A stretch of DNA of 64,000 nucleotides, from the NCBI RefSeq assembly GCF_003287355.1, contig NZ_QMIM01000011.1, forward strand, positions 62,001 through 126,000, written 5' to 3'. The notes below the pieces were generated by a model. That model did not search any database, was not told the origin of the DNA, and was given only the letters and a program-made list of their open reading frames with translations. A program made the position numbers and the translations under genes. This document shows, piece after piece, positions 1 through 8,728 of the stretch (within the stretch, counting starts at the first letter, position 1; the number at the start of each line of letters is the position of its first letter). This DNA is from Halorubrum sp. 48-1-W. GTDB lineage: Archaea; Halobacteriota; Halobacteria; Halobacteriales; Haloferacaceae.

Positions 1-714
1 GCCGCAGCCGGGATGAGCTTCCTCGCGGTCGGGGTCGGCGCCCTCCTCTTGGAGGAGCCGAACCGGGACCGGTCGCGGGACCGGCGAACGACCGCGGTCG
101 GCCAGTTCCGCGACGCGCTCGCGTCCCCTGCGCTCCGGCCGCTCACGGTCGCGTACTTCGTCGTCGCCGTCGCGTTCGCGGGCGTCCAGGTGATGTTCAT
201 CCCGTACGTCGCCGACCGGTTCGGGTACGACGCGACCGCCGCGGCGTTCCTGCTCACCTACGTGGGCGTCCTCGGCGCGGTGAACCAGGGCGTGCTCGTC
301 GGACGGCTCTCCCGGATCGTTCCCTCGCGGACCCTCGTGGCCGCCGGCGCGGGGGTCCTCGCGTGCGCGCTCGCAGTGCTCCCGGCGACCGCGGGGGTCG
401 GCCGGAGGATCGACCTCGGCGGTCCGGCGTGGCTCACGGTCCCGCTCGTCGCGCTACTCGTCGCCCTCGCGGGGCTGTCGCTCGGGAACGCCCTCGTGAA
501 CGTCTCGCTGGCGACGCTGGTCTCGACGTCGGCCGACGACGCGGGCCAGGGCGCGGCGTTCGGCGTCACGCAGGGCGCGGCGAGCCTCGGACGGACCGTC
601 GGCCCGCCGGTGATGGCCGTCCTCTACACGGTCGCCGTCGCGTCGCCGTTCCTCGCGGGCGCGGCGCTCCTGGTCCCGGTCGCCGTCGCCTTCGGGCGAC
701 GCGCTGTGGAGTGA
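1..714 (+). CDS. MFS-type transporter, C-terminal part (cut by window start)
   Basis: The reading frame is open from base 1, so the gene starts before the window; the ATG at 13 is probably internal. About 235 residues are visible, with a charged loop (EEPNRDRSRDRR) followed by roughly six hydrophobic helices containing short loop arginines such as VGRLSR. This matches the C-terminal six-helix half of a major facilitator superfamily permease of the inner membrane. The substrate cannot be read from this half. It ends 71 bases before the histidine kinase gene, which probably has its own promoter. Confidence 0.75.
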   Translation, partial: AAAGMSFLAVGVGALLLEEPNRDRSRDRRTTAVGQFRDALASPALRPLTVAYFVVAVAFAGVQVMFIPYVADRFGYDATAAAFLLTYVGVLGAVNQGVLVGRLSRIVPSRTLVAAGAGVLACALAVLPATAGVGRRIDLGGPAWLTVPLVALLVALAGLSLGNALVNVSLATLVSTSADDAGQGAAFGVTQGAASLGRTVGPPVMAVLYTVAVASPFLAGAALLVPVAVAFGRRAVE

Positions 715-785
715 AGACGCCGAACCGACGGACGGGGGGAACTACACGACAGCTTTAGGCTGGGCGTCTCCGTCGTACCGGGCGT

Positions 786-2597
786 ATGGTCCCCCTCCCC
801 GCGTGGCCCGCCGTCGGGTCGCTCGCCGGCGGGGTCGGCGCGCTCGCGCTCGCGTGGGCGATCCGTCGTCACCGCGGCCGGCCGGGCGTCGACTGGTTCC
901 TCGGCGTGTTCGCGGCGCAGGCGACGTGGTGTCTCTCCTACGGGGTCGCCCTGCTCGTCGACGACCCGACGCTTCGGGTCGTCCTGGAGGCGACAACGTG
1001 GCTCGGTATCGTCTGGACGGGGATCGCCTTCCTCGGGTTCGCGCTCGAGTACACCGGGCGCAGCGACGTGGTCCGGAGCCGCCCCTTCGCCGCCGTCGTC
1101 GGGTTCGGGCTCCTCTCGACGGTCGTTCTCGCGACGAACCCGTTCCACGGCGCGTTCTGGACGGGGCTCCGGTTCGACCCGGTCTTCGGCGTCTCGGCCG
1201 TCTCGTACGCCTTCGGCCCGTGGGCGTACCTCGTCGTCGCCGTCGAGTCGGTCCTCGTCGCGAGCGCGGTCTTCCTGCTCGTCGACACCCTGCTCAGCTA
1301 CGGGCCCCTCTACCGGCGCGAGAGCACGGCGGTGGCGTTGAGCTCGCTGCCGCCGGGGTTCGCCCTCGTCGCCTGGACGCTCGGAGCGGGACCGGTGTCA
1401 CAGCTCCAGTTCGCGCCCCTCATGTTCGTCCCGCACGTGCTACTCGACGCGTACGCGTTCAACCGCGCGGAGATGTTCGACCGGAACCCGACCACCAGCC
1501 GCACAGCAGAACGCACGGCGATCGACGACCTGGCAGACCCCGTCGTGGCGCTCGCGCTCGATCACCGGGTCGTCCGGCTCAACCCCGCCGCCGAGACGGT
1601 GCTCGGCGTCGACGCCGAAACCGCCCGCGAACGCCCGTTCTCGGCGTTCCTCGACGTGCCGGTGACCGTCGACGAGGACGCCGAGATAACCGTCGACGCC
1701 GGCGGTCGACGTCGCACCTACGCGGTGTCGACCTCACGGCTGGCCGACCCGAACGGGACCCACGTCGGGTACACCGTCGTCCTCTCGGACGTCACCGAGC
1801 GCGAGCGCCGCCGCCAACAACTGGAGGTGCTCAACCGGGTCCTCCGGCACAACCTCCGCAACGACGCCGGCCTCGTCCACGGGTACGGCGAACTGCTCGT
1901 CGACCGGCTCGACGACCCCGAACTCGTCCGGATGGCCGACGCGATCGAGCGACGATCGGGGGCGCTGACTGCGCTCGGCGAGAAGGCCGGCACCGTCGAG
2001 TCGCTGCTCGCCGACGCCGACCCCGTCGCGATCGACGCCGCCGACGTCGTCGAGGGGGCCGTCGCCGACGCGCGCGAGCGCGACCCGGACGCGGCCGTCG
2101 ACCTCACGATCGACGTGGGCGAGGAGGGAGGGGGAGAAGCGGCGGGGACGGGAGGAACGGGAGAAGCGGAGGGAGCGGAAGGAGGGAACGTGGCGGGCGG
2201 ACCGACCGCCCGGCTCAGGCCCGACGCGCTTCGGGCGGTCGTCGTGAACACCGTCGAGAACGCGCTCGAGCACCACGACGGCGCGGGCACCGAACGCGAG
2301 GACGGCGGCGCGTGGGTCCGGGTGACGCTCCGACGCGAGGGCGTGGAACGCGACGAGGGTCCCGCCGGTGGCGACCGGCTCGTCCTCGTCGTCGAGGACG
2401 ACGGTCCCGGGATCCCCGACCACGAGGTGAGCGCGGTCGAGTCCGGCCAGGAGACCGCGCTCGAACACGGCTCGGGGCTCGGGCTGTGGGTCGTCGAGTG
2501 GGCCGCCGGCGCGCTGGGTGCCGACGTGGCGTACGCCGACCGCGACCCGCGCGGGACGCGGGTGGCGGTGGAGATGCCGATCGAGAGCGATCTATAA
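786..2597 (+). CDS. Membrane sensor histidine kinase (7TM-PAS-HisKA-HATPase)
   Basis: 603 residues. Residues 1-225 form about seven membrane helices, resembling the N-terminal 7TM sensor region of haloarchaeal kinases. A PAS-like domain (about 245-340) follows, then the H-box RVLRHNLRND with the likely phosphorylated His355. The ATPase domain has the N-box NTVENALEHH, the G1 box DDGPGIPD and the G2 box GSGLGLWVVEW. A Gly/Glu-rich low-complexity insert (roughly 445-475) splits the kinase region. No response regulator is adjacent, which is common for haloarchaeal orphan kinases. The signal sensed is unknown. Its stop codon overlaps the 3' end of a tiny convergent ORF. Confidence 0.88.
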   Translation: MVPLPAWPAVGSLAGGVGALALAWAIRRHRGRPGVDWFLGVFAAQATWCLSYGVALLVDDPTLRVVLEATTWLGIVWTGIAFLGFALEYTGRSDVVRSRPFAAVVGFGLLSTVVLATNPFHGAFWTGLRFDPVFGVSAVSYAFGPWAYLVVAVESVLVASAVFLLVDTLLSYGPLYRRESTAVALSSLPPGFALVAWTLGAGPVSQLQFAPLMFVPHVLLDAYAFNRAEMFDRNPTTSRTAERTAIDDLADPVVALALDHRVVRLNPAAETVLGVDAETARERPFSAFLDVPVTVDEDAEITVDAGGRRRTYAVSTSRLADPNGTHVGYTVVLSDVTERERRRQQLEVLNRVLRHNLRNDAGLVHGYGELLVDRLDDPELVRMADAIERRSGALTALGEKAGTVESLLADADPVAIDAADVVEGAVADARERDPDAAVDLTIDVGEEGGGEAAGTGGTGEAEGAEGGNVAGGPTARLRPDALRAVVVNTVENALEHHDGAGTEREDGGAWVRVTLRREGVERDEGPAGGDRLVLVVEDDGPGIPDHEVSAVESGQETALEHGSGLGLWVVEWAAGALGADVAYADRDPRGTRVAVEMPIESDL

Positions 2598-2696
2598 CGC
2601 CCGCGCCTCGCCGTACGCCTGTGCCTTCAGGCGGTCGTAGCGTTCTCGTGAGTCGAGAACCCACTTGTATTCGAAGCCCGGGGGCGGGTTCCCCAT
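2592..2696 (-). CDS. Possible 34-residue microprotein overlapping the kinase 3' end
   Basis: The minus strand reads MGNPPPGFEYKWVLDSRERY, then DRLKAQAYGEARAL and a TAG stop. The composition (Pro/Gly start, then a charged amphipathic helix) looks more like a protein than the surrounding noise, and third positions are mostly G/C. The frame stays open upstream of the ATG, so this may instead be the surviving C-terminus of a decayed longer gene. The 3' end overlaps the kinase stop codon by six bases, tail to tail. I do not recognise a family. It could be chance. Confidence 0.3.
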   Translation of the reverse strand: MGNPPPGFEYKWVLDSRERYDRLKAQAYGEARAL

Positions 2697-2697
2697 C

Positions 2698-2918
2698 CAG
2701 TCGAGAAAAGCGGGAGATTCCGGGCGTGAGAATCGGATCTCTCCCCGTTGGAAACCGGGATCGAACCCGTGACTCCGGAACAGATCGAGAAGGAATTCGG
2801 ATCGATTCGACTCGGTTCGTACTCGGATCGTGGCTCGTGGCGTTCGATCGCGATCGACGTCGAGACAGCCCTCGGAAATGTACCAAAATTTTACTATTTC
2901 CAGGTCGGACAGACCGCG
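2698..2918. other. Spacer between kinase and PCNA genes
   Basis: No convincing gene. A plus-strand frame beginning METGIEPVTP is present, but that peptide is a well-known artefact of T-arm-like DNA. On the minus strand, 2754-2770 resembles a tRNA T-arm with one mismatched pair, but no matching acceptor or anticodon stem could be found nearby. The 3' part is AT-rich and probably holds the PCNA terminator. Confidence 0.4.
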
Positions 2919-3662
2919 TTAGTCACTTTGTATTCTCGGAGCTAGCATGAACGTAACGTTCCCGAGCCCCTCAGCGAACCCGTAGTGGAGCTTGACGGGG
3001 AACTCCTCGCCGAGCTCGACGGTGACCTCGGCGTCGCCGGGGATCGCCTTGTTCATGTCCTTGAGGTAGTCGAGGCTGAAAAGCGAGTCCGCGGGGCCGG
3101 CGGTGAGCGCGATGAGGTCCTCGCGGGCGAGTTCCAGGTCGACGTCGTCGGTGTCGCCCTCGGCCTCGATGAGGAACGTCTCGGCGGCCTCGTCGACGCG
3201 CAGGCGGATGTGGTCGGAGACCATGTCGGCGGCTTTCACGCCGCGGTCGAGCTGGGCCCCCTCGACGACGATCTCGGCGGGGAGATCGAGCTCGGGGATG
3301 TCCGGCTCCTGGCGGATGGAGTCCGGGTCGATGAGCGCGAGGGTGTACGAGAGCCCGTCCGTCTCGATGTGGAGCTTGCGGGTCTCCTCGTCGAGTTCGA
3401 GGTGGATCAGGTCCCCGGAGTTGGCCATGCCGGCGATGTCCTCGAGGCGGGCGAGGTTGACGCCGATGACGCCGCCGTCGGCCTCGTAGGACTCGAACGC
3501 GGCGGCCTCGAGGGTGAGATCGACCATGCCGACGTTCGCGGGGTCGACCGCGCGGATCGAGAGCGCCTCCTCGTTCAGGCGGATCTTACACTCGTCGACC
3601 AGCACGCTCACCGAATCGAGCGCGTCCTGTAGCGTCGACGCGCTCACGATGGCCTTGAACAT
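2919..3662 (-). CDS. pcn: DNA polymerase sliding clamp (PCNA)
   Basis: 247 residues, the usual archaeal PCNA length. It starts [20 protein letters not shown] and ends with the conserved clamp tail [13 protein letters not shown] forms a ring around DNA and tethers replicative polymerases, Fen1, ligase and other partners in replication and repair. The ATG at 3662 is chosen because family members start with MFKA and because a TATA-like box lies 27 bases upstream. The frame continues upstream without another plausible start. The protein is very acidic, as expected for a haloarchaeal clamp. It is a single-gene unit, 92 bases downstream of the phosphohexomutase stop and on the same strand. Confidence 0.96.
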   Translation of the reverse strand: MFKAIVSASTLQDALDSVSVLVDECKIRLNEEALSIRAVDPANVGMVDLTLEAAAFESYEADGGVIGVNLARLEDIAGMANSGDLIHLELDEETRKLHIETDGLSYTLALIDPDSIRQEPDIPELDLPAEIVVEGAQLDRGVKAADMVSDHIRLRVDEAAETFLIEAEGDTDDVDLELAREDLIALTAGPADSLFSLDYLKDMNKAIPGDAEVTVELGEEFPVKLHYGFAEGLGNVTFMLAPRIQSD

Positions 3663-3688
3663 ATACGCCCGACTAGGGTGGTATCCCC

Positions 3689-3694
3689 TAAAAA
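3689..3694 (-). promoter_or_regulatory. TATA-like box for PCNA
   Basis: On the minus strand TTTTTA lies about 27 bases before the PCNA ATG, within an AT tract of an otherwise GC-rich spacer. The spacing fits a leaderless haloarchaeal transcript starting at or very near the ATG. Confidence 0.5.
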
Positions 3695-3754
3695 GGCACC
3701 CAATCCGAGCGCGTCGGGACGGGGCGCCCGGGGCGTCTGCCCGATGTGCTCGGC

Positions 3755-5134
3755 TCAGACGAGCGGCTCGACGAGTTCCCGGCCCGCCGCCAGCAACGAC
3801 TCGACGCGCTCGTCGCTGTCGGCCTCGGCGTACACCCGCAACTTCGGCTCGGTCCCCGAGGGGCGGACGAGCAGCCAGGATCCGTTCTCCAGGAGGAGCT
3901 TGAAGCCGTCGAGCGTGACGACCTCGGCGACCGCGTGCCCGTCGACGGACTCGGGGATGTGCGCTTCCAACTCGTCGAGGACGCCCGCCTTCCGGTCGTC
4001 GGGACAGTCGAGCGAGACCTTCCCGGCGACGATCCGGCCGTGTTCCGCGAGCAGGCGGTCGACGCGGGCGTCGAACGGCTCCGCGACGGCGGCGTCGGCC
4101 GCGAGTAGCCCCATCAACACGCCGTCCTTCTCGCGGACGTGCCCCCGCACGGAGAACCCCCCGGACTCCTCGCCGCCGAACAGCGCGTCGTGTTCGCCCA
4201 TCGCCTCGGCGACCCACTTGAACCCGACCGGCGTCTCGTACACCGCCTCGCCGTGTGCCTCCGCGATCCGGTCGACGAGGAACGTCGTCGAGACGGTCCG
4301 GACCGCCGGGCCGGAGTCGTCCTCCAGCAGGCGGTCGTAACAGGCGACGTAGAACAGGTTCGCGTCGAGGACGCCGCGTTCGGGCGTCACCACCGCGACT
4401 CGGTCGGAGTCGCCGTCGTTGGCGACCCCCAGGTCGACGTCGGTGCCGGGGTCGGTGACGAGGTCGGCCAGCTCCTCGAGGTGCTCCGCGCTGGGCTCCG
4501 GGGGCTCGCCGCCGAACGTCGGATCCCGGCCACAGCGCAGACGGCGCACCTCCGCGCCGGCCGACTCGAGCAGGGCGTCCGTGACTCCGCGGCCGCTGCC
4601 GTACATCGCGTCGTACGCGACCGTGAGCCCGTCGAGGTCGGCGTCGACGAGGTCGCGGGCCGCCTCCGCGTGTGGGGTCACGAAGTCGTGTCGGCGGACC
4701 TCGCCGTGTTCCTCCTCGGGGAGGAGGTCCGGTTCCGCGAGCCGCGCGACGACGTCCTCGGTCACGTCGGGGAGCGCGGGGGCCCCGTCGCTGGGGATGA
4801 ACTTCACGCCGTTGTATTCGGGCGGGTTGTGGGAGGCGGTCACCATACACGCGCCCGCGAGCCCCTCCGCGACGATGGCGTACGCGACGAGCGGGGTGGG
4901 GACGTCGCGCTCGGGGATCAACACGTCGAAGCCGTTCCCCGAGAGCACCTCCGCGAGGCTCTCCGCGAACCCCTCCGAGGTCTCGCGGGCGTCGTAGCCG
5001 ACGGCGACCGGCTCGTCGTGGCCCGCCGCCGTGAGATGGTCGGCGACCGCCTGTCCCACGATCCGCACACGGTCGTCGGTGAAGACGTCGAGGGTCGCTC
5101 GCCAGCCGTCCGTGCCGAAAGATATCTCGTCCAT
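3755..5134 (-). CDS. Phosphoglucomutase/phosphomannomutase family protein
   Basis: 459 residues of the alpha-D-phosphohexomutase superfamily, interconverting hexose 1- and 6-phosphates in the cytoplasm. Four signature sites are visible in order: the phosphoserine loop [11 protein letters not shown], the Mg2+ loop [11 protein letters not shown], the sugar-binding loop GGEESGGFS and the phosphate-binding loop [14 protein letters not shown]. The start [13 protein letters not shown] at 5134 is the standard family N-terminus; the frame is open further upstream but carries no family sequence. Which sugar (glucose, mannose or glucosamine) it prefers cannot be decided, and haloarchaea usually carry several paralogues. 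A 24-bp tandem repeat lies about 60 bases upstream of the start. Confidence 0.92.
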   Translation of the reverse strand: MDEISFGTDGWRATLDVFTDDRVRIVGQAVADHLTAAGHDEPVAVGYDARETSEGFAESLAEVLSGNGFDVLIPERDVPTPLVAYAIVAEGLAGACMVTASHNPPEYNGVKFIPSDGAPALPDVTEDVVARLAEPDLLPEEEHGEVRRHDFVTPHAEAARDLVDADLDGLTVAYDAMYGSGRGVTDALLESAGAEVRRLRCGRDPTFGGEPPEPSAEHLEELADLVTDPGTDVDLGVANDGDSDRVAVVTPERGVLDANLFYVACYDRLLEDDSGPAVRTVSTTFLVDRIAEAHGEAVYETPVGFKWVAEAMGEHDALFGGEESGGFSVRGHVREKDGVLMGLLAADAAVAEPFDARVDRLLAEHGRIVAGKVSLDCPDDRKAGVLDELEAHIPESVDGHAVAEVVTLDGFKLLLENGSWLLVRPSGTEPKLRVYAEADSDERVESLLAAGRELVEPLV

Positions 5135-5194
5135 GTTCGTCCCTCGGATGCCGGGACCATAACGTCCGGTGTCGCCTGCGAACCTTGCGTGGGC

Positions 5195-5242
5195 GAGTCG
5201 ACGGGGCCGATCCGGTGAGAGTCGACGGGGCCGATCCGGTGA
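5195..5242. repeat. 24-bp direct tandem repeat, two exact copies
   Basis: The unit gagtcgacggggccgatccg plus gtga occurs at 5195-5218 and 5219-5242, in the spacer upstream of the phosphohexomutase gene. It is too GC-rich to be a promoter and is similar in style to the other short tandem repeats in this window. Confidence 0.85.
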
Positions 5243-5409
5243 GAGACGAGAGCAGACCTCTCGCGTACAACCGACGCTACGCGCCGGCGACGAGGGCGAG
5301 GAATCGTGAGGTGCGGGGCCGTGTCGGGTGCGCTTCGCGAGCGTTCTCCGCGGAAGGATCGGTCTCGTCCCGAACGGCTCGAGGAACCCACCGTAACACG
5401 ACGAGCGGA

Positions 5410-5652
5410 CTACGCCGTCCACCTGATCTCGTACTCGAGTTCGTACCGCTGTTCGCCGGTCTCCGAATCCGTGAGTCGTTCGAGTTCGACTTCGAACCGA
5501 GGTCGCTCCGGGACGGTTACGTGCCGTTCTTCCGCGTCGCTCACTAACGTGACGTCGCCCGTTTCGACCTGCTCAGCCGCGTCGCGTAACGCTTCGGCGA
5601 TCTCCGTTCTCGACACCTGTTTTTCGGTTTTGAACAGCTCTTCTTCGGGCAT
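5410..5652 (-). CDS. Amphi-Trp domain-containing small protein
   Basis: 80 residues starting MPEEELFKTEKQVSRTEIAE and ending YELEYEIRWTA. This matches the haloarchaeal amphi-Trp family: a short N-terminal helix-forming region (SRTEIAEALRDAAEQVETG) followed by amphipathic beta strands rich in alternating Glu and hydrophobics, with a C-terminal Trp. The biochemical role is not established. It is a lone gene facing away from the neighbouring FMN reductase. Confidence 0.75.
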   Translation of the reverse strand: MPEEELFKTEKQVSRTEIAEALRDAAEQVETGDVTLVSDAEERHVTVPERPRFEVELERLTDSETGEQRYELEYEIRWTA

Positions 5653-5782
5653 CAGTTCCGACTACGAACCCAACTGTCATATAGCCAATCGTTGATCCCG
5701 GACCGAGAGGACCGATCGACACGGCTCGGATACCCTACGGCGAACCGCCCCCGTTTTTGCCGCCACACCCCGAACCCGCGGT

Positions 5783-6316
5783 ATGACACGGATCGTCGCG
5801 ATCTCCGGCAGCCGAAGCGGAGCGAGCACGACGCGGGCCGCCCTCCGGGTCGCGCTCGGCGCCGCGGCCGACGTCGGCGCCGAGACCGACCTGATCGACC
5901 TCGGTCGGGTCGAGCTCCCGTTGTACCACCCCGACGAGGACGAGCAAGGCGACAGCGAGCGGCTCACACGGCGGGTCAGGGAGGCCGACGGGGTCCTCGT
6001 CGGCACGCCGGTGTATCACGGCTCCTACTCCTCGACGTTCAAGAACTTCCACGACTTCTGTGGCTCCGAAGAGTACGAGGACACCGCGGTGGGGCTGCTC
6101 GCCACCGCCGGCGGGGGTTCGTACGGCGGCACGCTCGAACACCTCCGATCGACGTTCCGGAACGTCCACGCGTGGACCGTCCCCCACGAGGTCGGGATCC
6201 GCGGGGCCTCCTCGGAGATCGACGAGGAGGGACGGATCCGCGACGGGGACCTGCGACGGCGGACAGAACAGCTCGGCCGCGTCGTCACCGAACACGCCGA
6301 GCGGATGCGGGAGTGA
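5783..6316 (+). CDS. NADPH-dependent FMN reductase family protein
   Basis: 177 residues with a flavodoxin-like fold. The phosphate-binding start MTRIVAISGSRSGAST and the segment GTPVYHGSYSSTFKNFHDF are the hallmarks of FMN-binding NAD(P)H:quinone/FMN reductases (SsuE/ArsH-like). The likely activity is two-electron reduction of flavin or quinone-type substrates in the cytoplasm, with an unknown physiological partner. The ATG at 5783 fits the family N-terminus directly. It is monocistronic and followed by a double hairpin. Confidence 0.85.
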   Translation: MTRIVAISGSRSGASTTRAALRVALGAAADVGAETDLIDLGRVELPLYHPDEDEQGDSERLTRRVREADGVLVGTPVYHGSYSSTFKNFHDFCGSEEYEDTAVGLLATAGGGSYGGTLEHLRSTFRNVHAWTVPHEVGIRGASSEIDEEGRIRDGDLRRRTEQLGRVVTEHAERMRE

Positions 6317-6321
6317 CTTCT

Positions 6322-6357
6322 CCCACGACTACAGTCGTGGGCTTCCCTCACTGAGGG
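6322..6357. repeat. Two adjacent hairpins downstream of the FMN reductase gene
   Basis: A perfect 9-bp stem cccacgact/agtcgtggg (6322-6330 with 6333-6341, 2-base loop) is followed by ccctc/gaggg (6345-6349 with 6353-6357). From memory, similar cccacgact-type palindromes occur at ends of haloarchaeal IS200/IS605-type (tnpB) elements. No tnpA or tnpB is present, so this could be a remnant end or simply a terminator. Confidence 0.5.
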
Positions 6358-6390
6358 TAACCCGGAACGGGACCCGTCCGGACACGACCG

Positions 6391-6396
6391 TTTAAT
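6391..6396 (+). promoter_or_regulatory. TATA-like box for mgtE
   Basis: TTTAAT lies 30 bases before the mgtE ATG. A GAGGA stretch directly before the ATG could also act as a ribosome binding site. Confidence 0.5.
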
Positions 6397-6420
6397 TGAC
6401 TCCGCTCCGTTCCACGAGGA

Positions 6421-7668
6421 ATGAACGATCTGACAGGCGCCCAACAGTCGATCGCGACCTCCGCGAACCCGTCCGCGGAGTTCGATCGGCTGTCGCCGAG
6501 CCGGCGACGGGAGGTGTTCTTTCTGCTTCCGGAGACGATGCGACGGGCCCTCGTCGAGGACCTCGACGACGAACGGCTGGGCCGGTTCGTCAACCGGCTC
6601 GACCCCGACGAGGTGGCGGACGTGCTCGGGCTCGCGGACGAAGCGAGACGGGAGACGGTGCTCCGGCGGCTCGAGGAGGATCGCCGCAGGAAAGTCGAGT
6701 TCCTGCTCGAGTTCGGCCCGGAGAGCGCGGCCGGCCTCATGCGGCTCAACTACGTCACCGTCGACGTCGACCGCGACCTCGACGTCGTCGCGAGCAGGGT
6801 CCAGCGACACGAGGAGCGTACCGGCGAGTTCCCGACGATCCTGCTCACCGAGGGCGAGGAGCTCCTCGGCGAGCTTCCGGGACAGGTGCTCGCGATGGAC
6901 CACGGGGGGACCGTCGACCTCCGGGGGCACGTCCTCGAGCTTCCGGTCGTCGCCTACGACACCCCCCAGGAGTCCGTCGTCGACGTGTTTCGGGAACATC
7001 CGGAAAGCACGGTCGCGGTGTTGAACGACGACCGGACCGTTATGGGGGTCATCCACGCCGAGGACCTCCTCCGCGTCGTCGAGGAGAGTGCGGCCGGCAC
7101 GCTCTACGAGTTCACGGGCGTCAGGAAGGAGGAGAGCATCCTCGACGGCCCGGTCTCGAAGATCCGGTACCGGTACAAGTGGTTGATAATCAACCTCGGG
7201 ACGGCGTTCCTCGCAGCCGGGATGGTCGGCGTCTTCGAGGACACCATCCAGGCGTTGACGCTACTCGCGGTGTACATGCCGGTCGTCGCCGGGATGGGCG
7301 GGAACGCGGGCACGCAGTCGATGGCCGTGACCGTCCGCGGGATCGCCCTCGAGCAGATCTCGCTGGCGACCGGGAGTCGTGCCGTGGTCAACGAGGTGAT
7401 CGCGGGGGCCGCGAACGGGCTCATCACGGGCGTGCTCGTCGCGATCATCGCGTCGGTGTTCAACCAGAGCCCGCTTCTCGGGCTCGTCCTCGGCGTCTCG
7501 ATGGTGTTGAACCTCGTCATCGCGGGCTTCTTCGGGACGCTCATCCCGTTGCTACTCGACCGGATCGACAAGGACCCCGCGACGTCGGCGACCATCTTCA
7601 TCACGACGATGACCGACGTGCTCGGGTTCTTCGTCTTCCTCGGGCTGGCGCGAGCCGTGCTGATGTGA
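6421..7668 (+). CDS. mgtE: MgtE-type magnesium transporter
   Basis: 415 residues. The N-terminal acidic helical domain (about 1-120) contains the family pattern LPETMRRALVEDLDDERLGR. It is followed by a CBS pair (about 120-235, including EHPESTVAVLNDDRTVMGVI) and five membrane helices starting near KWLIINLGTAFLAAG. The helix containing MPVVAGMGGNAGTQS holds the conserved pore-region Asn/Gly signature. MgtE is a Mg2+-gated Mg2+ channel of the cytoplasmic membrane in which the N and CBS domains sense internal Mg2+. It is monocistronic and tail-to-tail with argF, 20 bases apart. Confidence 0.93.
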   Translation: MNDLTGAQQSIATSANPSAEFDRLSPSRRREVFFLLPETMRRALVEDLDDERLGRFVNRLDPDEVADVLGLADEARRETVLRRLEEDRRRKVEFLLEFGPESAAGLMRLNYVTVDVDRDLDVVASRVQRHEERTGEFPTILLTEGEELLGELPGQVLAMDHGGTVDLRGHVLELPVVAYDTPQESVVDVFREHPESTVAVLNDDRTVMGVIHAEDLLRVVEESAAGTLYEFTGVRKEESILDGPVSKIRYRYKWLIINLGTAFLAAGMVGVFEDTIQALTLLAVYMPVVAGMGGNAGTQSMAVTVRGIALEQISLATGSRAVVNEVIAGAANGLITGVLVAIIASVFNQSPLLGLVLGVSMVLNLVIAGFFGTLIPLLLDRIDKDPATSATIFITTMTDVLGFFVFLGLARAVLM

Positions 7669-7688
7669 AGCGGACGCGTCGGGGGGCC

Positions 7689-8600
7689 CTACGACACGTC
7701 GTCGTCGGCACCCAACAACTCGACCAGCAACGCGTTCTGGGCGTGCATCCGGTTCTCCGCCTGTTCCCACACCAGGGCACGGTCGGACTCGAGCACGTCG
7801 TCCGTGATCTCCTCGCCGCGGTGGGCGGGCAGACAGTGCATCACCGTCGCGTCGGTGCCGGCGAGGAGGTCGGCGTTCACCTGGAAGCCGTCGAAGGCGG
7901 CCAGCTTCTCGTGGCGCTCGTCCTCCTGGCCCATCGAGATCCACACGTCGGTGTAGACGACGTCGGCCCCGTCGACGACCGCCTCCGGGTCCGTCGTCGG
8001 CTCCACGTCCGCGCCGAAGGCGGCCGCCCGCTCGAACACCCCGGGGTCCATCCCGTAGTCGGCGGGGGTGGCCACCCGCACGTCGATGCCGGCCATCGCC
8101 GCGCCGACGACGAAGGACTGACCCACGTTGTTGCCGTCGCCGACCCACGCCACGGTCGCGTCCTCGCCGACCGACTCCCGGATCGTGAGCAGGTCGGCGA
8201 GCGTCTGGCAGGGGTGGGCCTCGTCGGTGAGCCCGTTGATCACTGGGCAGTCGGCGTGCTCGGCGAGCGTCTCGACGTCGGCGTGGTCGAACAGCCGCGC
8301 CATCACGACATCGACGTAGCGACCGAGCACGCGGGCGGTGTCCCGAAGCGGCTCGCCGTGGCCGAGATGGACGTCGTCGGGGCCGAGGAACATCGCGTGG
8401 CCGCCGAGCCGCGTCATCCCCGTCTCGAAGGAGATCCGCGTCCGCGTCGAGGGTTTCTCGAAGATCATCCCGAGCGTGGTGTCGGGGAGCCGCGGGTCGG
8501 TTTCGCCCGCCTTCATCGCTGTCGCGCGATCGAGCAGGGCGTCCAGTTCGGCTGGCGTCACGTCGTCGATGTCGAGGAAGTCGTCGGTAGCGAGTGGCAT
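7689..8600 (-). CDS. argF: Ornithine carbamoyltransferase
   Basis: 303 residues, full length. It carries the carbamoyl phosphate site EKPSTRTRISFE, the HPCQTLADLLT motif and the ornithine/catalytic loop MHCLPAHRGEEI. It makes citrulline from ornithine and carbamoyl phosphate, the step between the LysW-ornithine route and argG. It is the last gene of the arginine cluster, separated from argE by 128 bases without overlap, unlike the upstream genes, so it may also have its own promoter. Confidence 0.96.
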   Translation of the reverse strand: MPLATDDFLDIDDVTPAELDALLDRATAMKAGETDPRLPDTTLGMIFEKPSTRTRISFETGMTRLGGHAMFLGPDDVHLGHGEPLRDTARVLGRYVDVVMARLFDHADVETLAEHADCPVINGLTDEAHPCQTLADLLTIRESVGEDATVAWVGDGNNVGQSFVVGAAMAGIDVRVATPADYGMDPGVFERAAAFGADVEPTTDPEAVVDGADVVYTDVWISMGQEDERHEKLAAFDGFQVNADLLAGTDATVMHCLPAHRGEEITDDVLESDRALVWEQAENRMHAQNALLVELLGADDDVS

Positions 8601-8728
8601 GTGGGTTCGTGGATGTGGTGGGTACGGGTGGCGTCGTTCGTCGGGTTCGAGTCGGTCGGATCGGCCGGATCAGGTTCGGTAGCGTCGGTCCCGTCGAGAT
8701 GGGTGCGCCGCGGCACGCGGCCGCGACG

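Noticed and set aside
2754-2770. tRNA T-arm-like sequence on the minus strand (gggttcgatccc)
   Set aside because: One T-stem pair is mismatched and no complementary acceptor stem or anticodon loop exists at the right distance, so a tRNA gene is not supported.
803-2950. 715-codon plus-strand frame over the histidine kinase
   Set aside because: It is an Arg/Pro-rich shadow of the kinase gene in another frame with no family resemblance.
3663-5270. Very long minus-strand frame joining upstream sequence to PCNA
   Set aside because: The upstream part is an Arg-rich out-of-frame reading of the phosphohexomutase gene; PCNA starts at its own ATG with its own TATA box.
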